Part shown: positions 37,880-48,796 of the stretch, piece by piece
Position numbering within the stretch: position 1 is the first letter of the stretch
Layout of the letters: each line of letters opens with the position of its first letter
DNA from: Brugia malayi
Lineage: Eukaryota > Nematoda > Chromadorea > Rhabditida > Onchocercidae
Assembly: GCF_000002995.4 (NCBI RefSeq)
Contig: NW_025062476.1
Span: forward strand, 9,422,501-9,486,500
DNA: 64,000 nt
Direction of reading: 5' to 3'
The notes under the pieces: model-generated
Told to the model about the DNA's origin: nothing
Seen by the model: only the letters and a program-made list of their open reading frames with translations
Databases searched by the model: none
Program-made: the position numbers and the translations under genes

Positions 37880-39419
37880 GTAAATATTATAATAGGTTTT
37901 GTGTTTTATTTCCAACTTGAAAAGTTATTTATCTTCCTTAGAAACATGAACAATTTGAATCATTCTATTAGCAATTTATTCAGTAAATTTCAAATTCCAA
38001 TGCCTGAAATATTTCTATGAAATCTATTTATCTTAAGTTTCGCTAATATTTAAAATTTTTTGTTTTGTTGTTCCTTTCTGAAAGTAATCAAACAATTAAA
38101 GAAGCTAAATTAATTAACTAATTAAATTTAAAACCAGTTCCTTCTTTACAGGCGTAAATTTTAAGTAAAATTGTTTGTTCGGTTCAATTTCATTTCATTT
38201 ACTACTATGCTCTTTTCTATTCTGTTAATTCCATATATTATATTTCGCTGAAGAGTAAATTGCCACTGCTGCGGTATGACTCAGTGCAGTTTCTTCTCTT
38301 CTAATTATCTGAGGAATGAGTCATTTAGCTCAAATCGTTCTATCTTAACACATTCGCCTCATTCACCGTCCAAATTCAGAAAATATTTTCTTTCACTTCA
38401 AAAAGAACTGCGGAAATGAACAAAGAAAGAAATACGATGTGACGGAGAAATTTGATAATAAAAAAAATTTTCTTTATTTAAAAAGCATTAAATTAGTAAT
38501 ATTTTTAAGTTCATTGCCATATATAACAATGGTTATGTACAAAGATGAAAAGAGATTTGCTCTTTTCTTTCCATTTCATACAGAATTTGAACTTTTCTCT
38601 CTGTGAAATAGAAAAAGAATTACTAAACCATTGGAACTTTGAATAGTTAGTTATTAAAAAGAATGAAAAAAGATAATTATTCTTACATGAAAGACTACAG
38701 ATGCATTAACTATCGAATTATTGAGAAAAAAAAAAAAAAAAAAGAACGAAATAGTGAAATCTAATGGGCTTGCATATCTGTAATCGGAGTTTACAGTAAT
38801 GTTGATCTTAACTTGACTGATAATATGATAAGCAATAAACAAGTACATGCAGTCATTATCAACTGATATCTACAGGAAACTACACAGCCTTTTTCGATCA
38901 AATCTCGAAAAAAGATCGAAAATTTCTATCAATGGCGCCAGAACTATTCTCTTTTCAAATCTATTACCAGCAACACATGAACACTGTTTTCTATGAAAAC
39001 TGGTTAAATCAGAATTGTTCGTCAGCAAATGGCAATTAGCTTCAACAAAAAGTGGAATAATAAAAATATTGGATGAAAATATTGGGAGAAATTTTGCAAA
39101 AATCAAAAATATGCGATGCTAAAATATGGATTGCAGACCGAACACTCTTTTCTATGAGAACTGGTTAAATCAGAATTTTCTTCGTCATTTCGAAGTGCTA
39201 ATAACACTCAAAACCAGTGAATAAACGCTGTTTAGATGATATGAACAAACTCGTCGTTCCCTCTTTTTTAGCAACTAAATCTATTAAATGATGAAATTTG
39301 AACTTATCCGGAATTCGGTGCAAAATTCATAAGTGATAAATTACTATTATTATCAATCTGCATAGCATATCCGATATTCTTATACATATCGTCCATTTTC
39401 CTATCCTTTTGATCCTGTT
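37880..39419. other. Convergent intergenic region with a diverged direct repeat
   Basis: Non-coding DNA between the 3' ends of the Ly-6-type gene (+) and the paired-box gene (-). It contains two copies of a segment of about 45 nt, 38981-39024 and 39141-39187, sharing CTATGAAAACTGGTTAAATC with few differences and about 160 nt apart. The minus-strand ORF that crosses one copy has no splice or start support. Confidence 0.6.
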
Positions 39420-41132
39420 TCACAAATATTCTCGTTCTAGTATTGGCGTCTGGTAGTAGGTATTCGCTTCAGTGACTGTTAATGGTCTAGTATCAATTGA
39501 ATCAATTCGCTTCTTGATGCCAAGTTTTGTCCTAATTATCCTAAAATTATCTTAAAAACGGAAAAATGAATAGTTTTGTTTAAAATATTAGTTTCCAATT
39601 TGATTACCGAATGGAAACTTGACAATCTTGGAAGTTTCAAAAGTCAAGAATTTGGTGCGAAAGTATTTATGACAGACCGTGTGGTTCAGCTTTCCTTATC
39701 ATCGTCCTTTCCCTTTAGATTAAATAATTAATACTTTCAATCCTGCTTGCCTGCTAATCGAAGAAATACTTGGAACATTGAATGCACTGCAAACGCCATC
39801 ACTGATAAGCCGACTACGAATCTCCCACGAATACATCGACGGTCGACAATGTTTGTAAATCGCAATTGCTGTCACCACCTTTTTTGATTTTATTATTATC
39901 GAGTACAGCGGGATACTTCTCATTTTAAGCTTATCATCTTGTCTATCGCAATCAGCAAATGAAATAGATTACAAGAAAGTGAGATTTATAACGAAAAAAA
40001 AGTGTGCTGCGGCGCGATGGATCATATTTTGCAATAACTTAAATTAAGTTAGCAATGAACAACTTTGAAAGGTTTGAAAATGTTCCTTTACATTCATTTG
40101 CTTTCTTTTACTATAATAAGGGATCATCGCATAACTTATTGCATACATATTAATCAACATAAAAGTTATTGATTAAAATGACGATATAAATTTCTATATC
40201 GCTTTAAATTCGAATTTTTAAAATAATAAGACCTGGGGAAGCGATTTTTTAGGTTTTGAACCGCCAATTTTGCCAGGTCGGATTGAGCCCGTATCGCGAT
40301 ATCTGTACAAAACAAATTTTTTTAAGATTTAGTAAAAAAGAAAACTACCAGAATAAAAGAATTTCATATTTCGAAAGTTGGGTTAAAAGCGATGAGTTGT
40401 GTCCAAGCAATTTAAGACACCTGGACAAGATTTTTGAGACACAACCGTGTGATATTCGCAATTGTCGTGATATCTGACAAGGTTTAGTTCCTGAAGCAGC
40501 CATTTGGATAATACGTTCCCGAAGATGTACTGGTAGTGGACGTCCGTTAGCATATATACCACCTAACTGATTCGTACCCGTACGTGCTAAATATTCCTTC
40601 CATTCTGGATATGTAAACTTCGAACTATGTTAGTCTGTCAAATTTCCAACTCTTCAAAATAGGTTTCAAAATAAAATTTAAATTTTCTTTAAGAATGCTG
40701 CACAGATTTAGCAATAAGAAATGTTTAAGAGGAAAGTAAAAATTAAGCTTGTTAATTGTTGCTTGTTGTCATCATCGAGACCAGGTAAGAGACCAGAATT
40801 GTCATTCTGATCGTACCACTTCCATAGTGCTTGATCACTACTGATACGTTCACTTTCTTCTATGGTCTATAAGAATTAGTGCTGATTATTCTGCGTAGCA
40901 CATATATCTTTTCTTGATAACATAATAAGTTTGCATTAAATGGTAGAAAAAAAATGTTTATATAATCGATAAAAGAGCAAACCTTGAACCATTCTTCAAA
41001 TTTCCGACTAAATTCAAAATCACATTGGTTATTGAAATCAGTGGTACTAGCAGTAGTAACACCACATACTGTCGGTGATTTTATTGATGTTGCTGTTGTC
41101 GAATTATCACTACTGATAAGCATTGAATGCAT
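39420..41132 (-). CDS. Paired-box (Pax) transcription factor, no homeodomain seen
   Basis: A DNA-binding protein with a complete paired domain. Coding exons: 41132-40983, 40866-40782, 40604-40421, 40302-40233, 39878-39751 and 39540-39420, about 245 residues. The paired domain spans about residues 86-215. The PAI half carries [30 protein letters not shown] and [13 protein letters not shown]; the RED half carries [14 protein letters not shown] and VPSISSISR, then IIRTKLG. The protein ends about 30 residues later with no homeodomain, as in Pax1/9-type proteins, though the sequence does not settle the subclass. The fifth intron begins with GC: AGCAG before GCAAGC, and joining to 39540 restores the conserved SSISRIIR. 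The junction between exons 2 and 3 is the least certain. A non-coding 5' exon lies upstream. A nuclear regulatory role is inferred from the family. Confidence 0.88.
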
Positions 41133-41265
41133 GTCGGTCTCGCGATAGTACCTAGAAAGCCAATCATAACTTTACTTTAGTTTCTGACTCTTCTATTCAA
41201 AATATTACGCCTAGAGATATGATAAGAAAATGCTGGACGAAGAACACAAAAAGCTAAATGCTTAC

Positions 41266-41374
41266 CAGAAGTTTTGAACAACCAAAAAGGAACTTCATTC
41301 TGTTATTGGATCTCTGATGATAAAACCGGTCTTCCAGGTAGCAATCTCTATCATCTCACGGTATTTCTTCCTAT
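41266..41374 (-). other. Likely 5' non-coding exon of the paired-box gene
   Basis: On the minus strand this block ends at a strong donor (CTTCTG before GTAAGC at 41265) and splices to the acceptor at 41152 (TTTCTAG). No frame through it reaches the Pax start without a stop. It contains a short upstream ORF (RKKYREMIEIATWKTG) ending in TGA, which could reduce translation of the Pax frame. Confidence 0.45.
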
Positions 41375-42477
41375 CTTATATTGACAAAGAGAAATAGAAA
41401 CAGCTTTTTGATAAATTGTGCTATAAACAGACGAATAGATGGCAGGTTGTTCAATCAAAGCTAAAAGGTCAAAATGACAAAAGCGACATTCTCTCCAATT
41501 TATTCGAAATGGAGACGTACGGCACTGTCTTGGATATGTTTGTAATTAACCAATCAGCGTGTAATGTGGTTAATTAGCATTGCATATTAGCATTGTAGGT
41601 CATAATAATTATTATTCTGCTAAGAAACATATAAATATACTATAATATGAGAAGATGTAAACAATAAAACACGTCGTTCATTCCCAATCTTAAATTCTCG
41701 ACTAAATAGAATACGTGCTTCTAACATTTTCGACCTGAAATGCTATACAGCACAACAAACTTCAGAATTCCCAGTATGCTGACATTTTTCAATAAAGAGC
41801 TCTGTTAACACCTAAATGCTTTATCGTTGTATGCTAATTTTACAGTATAAACTGATAAATGCTTTTAAACGAAGCTAGACAATGAAGCTAACAATAACAA
41901 TAGAAGTGATAATGATGATGATAACTATTACTGAAAACATAAATGCTTTGTAATAGCAGTACTCAGTTACTTTTTTTTTTTCAATACTCAGTTACTTTTT
42001 TTCAATGATTAATTTTCTTTATTGGAAACAACGATAAGTAATAATTAAAAAAATGAATTGACTCTTTTTTTTGTTGACGAATTGCGCATATCATATACAT
42101 ACCACTTACATGATGAAAAGTTATCAGAAGAAAATTTATCAAAGAAACAAAGTTCATAAATTTTTTAATCTTCAGATAACTTAATTTTTTCTTACTAAAA
42201 TTTAGCAAATGCCATTTCTGATTTCTTTTTTTTTAAATAATTAAACAAAATAAGAAAAAATTGATTTTATCTGCAACTAAAAATATTTGCACTTTTAGTA
42301 AATTCCGGAAGATTCTCTAATAGAATGAACATTGCGATGAAGAAAGAATGGAGAATAGTACAAATCTCACAGTATAATCAACCTTTTATTACGGCATTAA
42401 GAACAATAACGATACATTGACTGCCATCACGAAAGTAAAAAATAATACAATCAGCAGTAAAATTTAAAACTGAATTT
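41375..42477. other. Intergenic region
   Basis: Upstream of the paired-box gene and downstream of the neuropeptide gene. It holds a short direct repeat (ACTCAGTTACTTTTTT) at about 41960-42004. No other feature was found. Confidence 0.6.
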
Positions 42478-43640
42478 TCAAGCGAATGATAAGTAAGGAC
42501 CACGTTTTGCGAATGCAAAATTACGCGTAGGATGTATGGGAGACTCGAAATGCATTGCCTTTTTGTCATAGTAGTTCACATCCTGCAAAAATAGTTGATG
42601 ATGGAATTAATTGTATTTAATAGCTCCAATCCGAAACCAATAATTCAGAACTGGAAACATAAATAGATGGATGGATGACAATTTTTACTAATGGATACCA
42701 GCGGAAAATCTATCTGAGTAAATTTGTGCTGAACTTTCCACCAAAATTTAGCATAAAGCGACGTTAGCGGGAATTGAATGTTGATACCCTCCAATAATCC
42801 TGCTTATTGTTTATTTTTCAGAAATGTTGACAACTGACACAAATTTAGATGACAGATTGTTACAACGCGTGTTTGGTTTTATATTAAAGTTTTTTACTTG
42901 GTTTTTCTCTAAAGTGTTATCACAAAAAAACTGTAATAAATCTTAGTTTACTGATAGCTTAAAAAGTATCGAAAGTGTTGCGTATAAATTATTTCATTTG
43001 CAACTTGCAAAAGGACTGGTTGCAGATTCAGAATAAGAATGTTTTACAAAAAGTAATTAGACAATAATAAACTTTAAATAAATTCAATAAAAGTAGCCCT
43101 GCTTAGAGCTCACCTCATCATCATATCGCTTAGCAAATGCAAATCTCGAAGGATGTCTTTTTGCAAATGCAAATTTGGCTCGTTTTCCAAATACTGATGA
43201 ATCATGTCTGTCTAAACTTTCATCTGTTATCTGTAAATGATTTTGAAAAAGAAATATGAAAGTTAGATAAATTAGTAAATTCATTAGTTAACAATTTTTA
43301 GAAAAAAATGAAAATAATATTCTTCTTAATTAAATTTGCATCAAAGCTAACAGTTGCTATATTTCAGAAAGTAAATAGTACCAAAATGAAAAACATAAAT
43401 TGGCAATTTGAATATTTTCACTTCGTATAGCTCTAACTAATGCTTTTCTTTTCCTAAGGCGATTAGTCAAATATCAAATTTTGTTAGGGTTAAAAAAAAG
43501 AATATATCGAGAGTGCTATTATGTAACGCGGTTTACGGTCTCTGATTAATGAAGCAAGAAAAAAGTAATACCTCTTGACATGGAATGATAGTGAGAAGCA
43601 GTGACATGAATATAACAAACACCTTGAAACCAGAAGCCAT
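42478..43640 (-). CDS. FAFA-type neuropeptide precursor (NLP-18/NLP-20-like)
   Basis: Three exons join at phase 0: 43640-43572, 43230-43114 and 42582-42478, giving 96 residues. Residues 1 to about 20 form a signal peptide (VFVIFMSLLLTIIP). Lys-Arg sites release peptides ending in FAFA or SFA: AKFAFA, HPSRFAFA, one ending HPTRNFAFA (its start set by a KK site before AMHF), and GPYLSFA at the C-terminus. These endings match the FAFA peptides of C. elegans NLP-18 and NLP-20. A spacer ending VFGKR could also give an amidated peptide, and an acidic spacer (YDDEDVNYYD) separates the halves. Except for that spacer no Gly precedes the cleavage sites, so the FAFA peptides should have free C-termini. 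Location: secretory vesicles of neurons (inferred). An acceptor-like CATTAG directly precedes the ATG. Confidence 0.9.
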
Positions 43641-45266
43641 CTAATGTATCCTAAAAAGGGATTTCCGAACATGGTCAGAAGATATTTTATCAGCAACGAC
43701 GAATGATCAGTTGAATGTAATTAGCATATGAAATGAATTTCAACTTGTTCAATATAAGATTTCAATTGTGAAGATTTTATTTGAAGTTACTCCTCGTTAA
43801 TTAAGTTTGCATTATGTTGTCATACTGATGTCATTAATTTTTTGATTCTATGAGATGAGAAATATTTGGACCTAGAATTTGTTCATATGAATCAATGCTT
43901 AACATAAAATGTTACTTTTAAACATTGTCTTTACTTTAATTTTCATCACTAATGCGATATATTGAAAATGCTAATAATATTCTGTAACTATCGAGCAAAT
44001 CATCTACTTTTGCCGACTTAAAAGTTAGCTCCAATCCTTCATTCCGGATACAGTCCCGGTATGCAATTTAGGGGTTAATGATTTCCAGTAGTATACGTTC
44101 AGAGTTTCGTAATATAAATTACGAGGATGTAAGCATTGTTTTCAAAAAATAACAAGGAGTGCAAGTAATCAGTCTATCAGATTCTTATCTTCTTGAAGTT
44201 ATCATTATCCTGGTCCTTGATTGTCTTATCTTATTATCTCAGTTTCTCGTCGTTAGATATCAAATTCATAGCTATTCCAACGGTTGATCAAAATGCATAT
44301 ATTTTTTTGTACAGTATAAGATCTGCATTGTTAAAAATTATCACTAATGTTCTAAAAGATATAACACATGTAATCTAAATCAATCTATTAAATGATTAAG
44401 AAGCACAAATTCTGGTACATACTAAATTTTTGACAAATTTCGAAAGTAGTAGTAGTATTAGTAGACAAAAGATACCTTAAAATAAAACCTAAATCTTTAT
44501 TAACAAAGAAAACATAATAATTACATGAAAAATGTTCGAGATTATATGCGCCACATATATGAGCTGCTGCGTAGAAAAAAATGAAAATTAAGGTATGGTA
44601 TAATTTTCATAGAAAACTGAGAAGTGTATGGATAAATTCAATATGTGATAAATTGAAATTTATTCTAAATAACAGTTCCACAAGGAATTCAGATTTTTCT
44701 TTTTCGTTCCGTTGTTACCTAATTTTTCATTCTTTCCTGTTTTCAGGACCTTTGGTTACATCGTTGATAGCTAATTGATAGCAATATAAGAAATTTTCGG
44801 AAATTTCAAGTATTTTAGGGAATAAAAAATTTTGATGCACTAAATGAAACACTTCTGGCTGTTAATAGCTGACAACAATGACAAAAGTAAAACTAATTAT
44901 CACCGAGTATAACGGCTAAATTGATATTAAGCTTGACTCAGCTAATTTCGCATAAATTTTTTCAGCCAAGTTTGGCTTCAAATTTCACAAATATTGATAG
45001 TTTTTTGATCCTTTCACATCATTTTTCCTTTCCTTTTCAGTTTCGTAACTGCGTTTTTTTTAATGAAATTATTTTGCATTGCAAAAAGACAAATCGACGA
45101 ATTTAATTTGATGCTGTAGAATTTTTCTCATTAACAAACGAAAAAATGCACACCTAAACATAAATGATTTAGGATTCAACCAGAACAATGCTACTTTTTC
45201 CATTATTGATTCCTGTTGTCTATTAACAAGCATTGTTATCTTTTTCATTTCACCTTGACCTTGGAT
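43641..45266. other. Intergenic, upstream of the neuropeptide gene
   Basis: AT-rich DNA with short ORFs lacking splice or start support. It should contain the promoter of the neuropeptide gene, but no element could be identified by eye. Confidence 0.5.
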
Positions 45267-45498
45267 ATGTCAAACTTTTCTCAGTTGCACACTGCAGGTA
45301 AACTCTCGAAATTAATTGTATTTGAAGGTAATAAATAATCGAAATTACTATCTATTATTTGTTTAAATGCCCTACAAGATAAGCTTTTTCTTTTCTTTCT
45401 TCGGTTCAGGCATGTATGACGGTTATCAATACAAAGAAATTCATTTAACGTCAATAGTAAAATTAAATCAAATCAGAATCAGCAAATTTCTATTTTGA
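45267..45498 (+). CDS. Candidate two-exon micro-gene (39 codons)
   Basis: ATG at 45267 opens MSNFSQLHTA, with a donor (CTGCAG before GTAAAC) at 45298. The acceptor CGGTTCAG at 45402-45409 continues the frame in phase 1 as GMYDGYQYKEIHL and so on, to TGA at 45498. The two sites and the phase agree, but the product is short and unrecognised, and these could be internal exons of a larger gene. Confidence 0.25.
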
Positions 45499-46529
45499 AT
45501 TGCGCTTAACGTTTGAACAAAGCAAATCATTTCTTCTAGATGCTTCAATGTGGAGGTTGAACAGATTTCCATTTCAAAATCTTTTTCACCTTGAAAATAA
45601 AACTTCAGCGCATCTGATCATCTTGCATGACTTCACAATTAGAAAGTGAAACAAAACTCTCATATTCCATCCTTCAAATTTTAAATGAAACTAAACGATA
45701 TCAAAAGACTTTACGGTGACATGCGAATATACTATGACTATCTTATCAGTAAAGTTAATTTGGCTAAAGGAAGTAATTACAGTAAATCACAAAAACAAAA
45801 AGTGTTAAGTGATAATTTATCAAATGCTTTGTTATTGACATGACAGCTTCTCTTAAACTACTTAGTTTAGTGCTTGGTTATTAATAGTCCGTTGCTTCGG
45901 ATCCTTAGAAGAGTAGTTACTTTTCAAACAGTCATGAAATATACTCATCTTCAATTGGTTTTCTTGACCAACGCTGAAAGGAAATTTTGTGGTCAATGTA
46001 GAATATAAGTTACTTATACGACCTCAAAATTTTTTAAAGTATGCTTTTTTCTCGAAGGGTATCGAGAAATTCTCTGGATTTCAAATTTTGACTTGCTATG
46101 TTTAAAAGACTAAATCATTTCTGTTTGTAAACCTAAGCAAATGGTAGTGAAATTAAATATCAAAATTTCCGAACGCCTCATGTCGTTGAATTAAATTAAC
46201 CGGTATTTCTTGTTTTTATTCTTATCTTCAAATTGATTAAAATGAATAAAAAGAATGAAGTACTCCTAATAATTAAATATTAATAAACTCGGAAAACAGT
46301 GAAAATAAAAACTTTATTAAAAATTCAACATTAGATTTATTATTCCTTGCTATATTCTGTTATCTATAATTTTTCCCTAAACATAACCTTCCAACAAACA
46401 ATGACTTATGCATTCAAAAAGTAGTCTAAAAATTTATTAAATTTTAAGTTAAAACAAATATGGATTTAAAATATAAAGAAAAGAGAACGTATTCGTGGAA
46501 AATTTAAATAGTAGCAATACCATATTTAG
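45499..46529. other. Intergenic region
   Basis: AT-rich, no supported feature. Confidence 0.5.
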
Positions 46530-47551
46530 AAGACATTTCAAAAAGTGTCAAGAAATCATGAAAGAGCTTAAGCCTTTGATCAGTGTTAAGTTTTTTCCCA
46601 TGAAAAAAGAAGATGTCGTAGAGTCAATATCATTCCATCTGCAGGTATATTCAACAAAAAGTTAAAAAATTGTAATTTGAATTTTTCTGTGAGCAATTTT
46701 AAAACATTTAATGACAAAGGCATTGAAATCATGAAATGAATGAATATTATTTGTCATAGAGACAGTATAGCAACAAAATGAGACAATGAATTTCTTTAAG
46801 AAGCCTTTAATAAGTAAAACCTTATAACCAAGCAAAAAAGCAACTTGTCATGGAGACCATTTGCAAACGAACTAGTGCAGCTAATGCATGCCTTCAACGA
46901 TTACCGGTGAATGAATTTTTAGGGATGATTTAAAATTTTAGTTTAATAAAGATTTGGAAGCTATTCAAATAGCCAATGCTTTACATAAACTGTAAATGAA
47001 ATGTGTAATTGGTATAACTAAGATATTCAATTTCTGAACTTTCCTTTACAAAACAAAACAGAATTTTTATCACTGAAGTCCAAGAAAGAAAATTATTCAG
47101 AAGCAAAATGAATCCATTTTGGGAATAACAAAATTAGTTAAACATAGATATTAGCTATGAATAAACAAGGGTCAAAAATACCAGTAAACTGTAAGAATAA
47201 AAATGAGTAAACTCGTTCGAATCTTTTCATAAAATATTTACGAATAAGATATGCTAAGATTATATTCAAATTAAAAGTGATGTCAAGTTTGCCTGAGGTA
47301 AGATAAGTCCTTTCTGTTGAATGATAAAGCAAGAAATCATTTCAGATAAGCTAGATGTAATGAAATGTGATTAAAGATATGTCAAGAATAATTCCATTCA
47401 AAAAGTATTCATGAAATTTTGCATAGAGGAAAATAAGGCTTGAGGCTGTGTATTTTTATAAGTATAAAGAATGTTTGCTTATTTTAGTTGATGTCACTAC
47501 TGACACTAAAAATAAGGAAGCATTCCATCTGTGACATATGGAGAATTCGTT
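46530..47551 (+). other. Unassigned exon-like blocks (unknown gene or decayed gene)
   Basis: Several plus-strand blocks have plausible splice borders. 46530-46644 follows CATATTTAG and ends at CAG/GTATAT; it reads KKCQEIMKELKPLISVKFF and then an acidic stretch. 46841-46906 is open in two frames (one QLVMETICKRTSAANACL, one LSWRPFANELVQLMHAF) and ends at GTGAAT. 47062-47128 ends in TAA (IFITEVQERKLFRSKMNPF). 47488-47551 follows ATTTTAG and ends at GTAAGT. Block 1 agrees in phase with one frame of block 2, while block 3 agrees only with the other, so no complete model exists. It may be a real gene with a missed exon, or a decaying one. No family was recognised. Confidence 0.3.
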
Positions 47552-48202
47552 GTAAGTGAAACTTTAAAAGATATTTGCATTAGTAAACACTCACCGAAAT
47601 CTGCTGTGAAAATGTTTTATTATTTATCTCAGAGATTGGTTACACCGATTACAAGGAGTTAAATGTTAGCTGAGAAACAGTGATAATGGTATAGTAATGA
47701 AGTTGAAATACATTTATATGTTTTTTTTTAATTCTTTGTAACAAATCTTTCAAATTTTTTGAGAATTTTTTGATGTTGTCAACATTCCAATAAGTTTTTT
47801 CTGAAGAAATAACAGAAAGTACTGTGACATTAAGAAATATTCCGAAAGGTCTTGCCGTTAGCATTGCAAATAAAAAGAATGACATACAAAGGAATTAATC
47901 GAAATGAATTATATTTTGCAAATCGATGACTGAATGAATACCATATGGAATTGGCATCTAAAAAAGCCAACAATTAATTTCCAGATCTTTTTGATTTTTG
48001 ATTGAAAAACTAATTCAGGACGCAAAAGTTTTTTTGGTAATATAAAATTCTGAGTTCATTTTATACGAGTTCAGAAATATATAAACCGTTCGAAGAGCAT
48101 TGTATCATCCTAGTCACTCAAGTTTAAGCTAAACAAGCAGACCTTAGCTGACAATCACAATGTCACATCCATGCCGATAATCGGTTGATCAGATAGTTAA
48201 CT
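47552..48202. other. Intergenic region
   Basis: AT-rich, no supported feature; the minus-strand ORF here has no splice support. Confidence 0.5.
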
Positions 48203-48789
48203 ATGACGTCCGATGAAATCATGCAAGAATTGTATGACGATGGACGAAACTGTTGCATTCTGTCCATACAACGCACTTCCAAAATCGTTCAACGGGGGCG
48301 ACAGGTGTGTGCATGTTTACCTATACGTCTGTTTTGTTTTACGTCTTTCCGTTGCATTGATTGCCCTGTCGAACGTTGAGAGAAGAAACACGTGCTAGTT
48401 TGCCACGACTCGTCAGCAGTTTACAATGAGTGACCAGAGGTAATTAATGAAATGACAGTTTAGATTTCAATCGAACATGCTTCGTATATCATCTATTTTG
48501 TGATGTTAAATCGCTTTAGATTATAATCATATGTCTCTGAGACTGTAGCTGATACCAGTAGGGATAGTCATTACTTTACCATTCACCATCACTTTCATGC
48601 TTAAAATCTTGAAATGCTATTTATGTAAGATGAAACATGGAAACTTTTGTTTTGATGTCAACAATTGTTTTTTGTGGGCAGGTGACACCCTTTTCTTTTT
48701 TTTATCGTATGTGGAGGAGAACGGTTTGCATCCATCCTATTTCTATAGTGTTAAATATACCAGAGAGGAAGAGTTTCATGTTATTTTAG
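48203..48789 (+). CDS. Candidate small gene immediately upstream of the acylaminoacyl peptidase gene
   Basis: Exon 48203-48304 starts at ATG, reads MTSDEIMQELYDDGRNCC and ends at CAG before GTGTGT. The acceptor TGTGGGCAG continues in phase 0 at 48682 (VTPFSFFYRMWRRTV) to TAG at 48787-48789, for 69 residues. The stop TAG is itself part of TTATTTTAG, the acceptor that precedes the peptidase start at 48797. Another frame (48597-48815) is also open across this region for 72 codons, so the coding frame is not settled. No family recognised. Confidence 0.3.
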
Positions 48790-48796
48790 CCTGCAA

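Noticed and set aside
40256..40477. Plus-strand ORF of 73 codons
   Set aside because: Complement of the paired-domain exons; the minus strand carries the conserved motifs.
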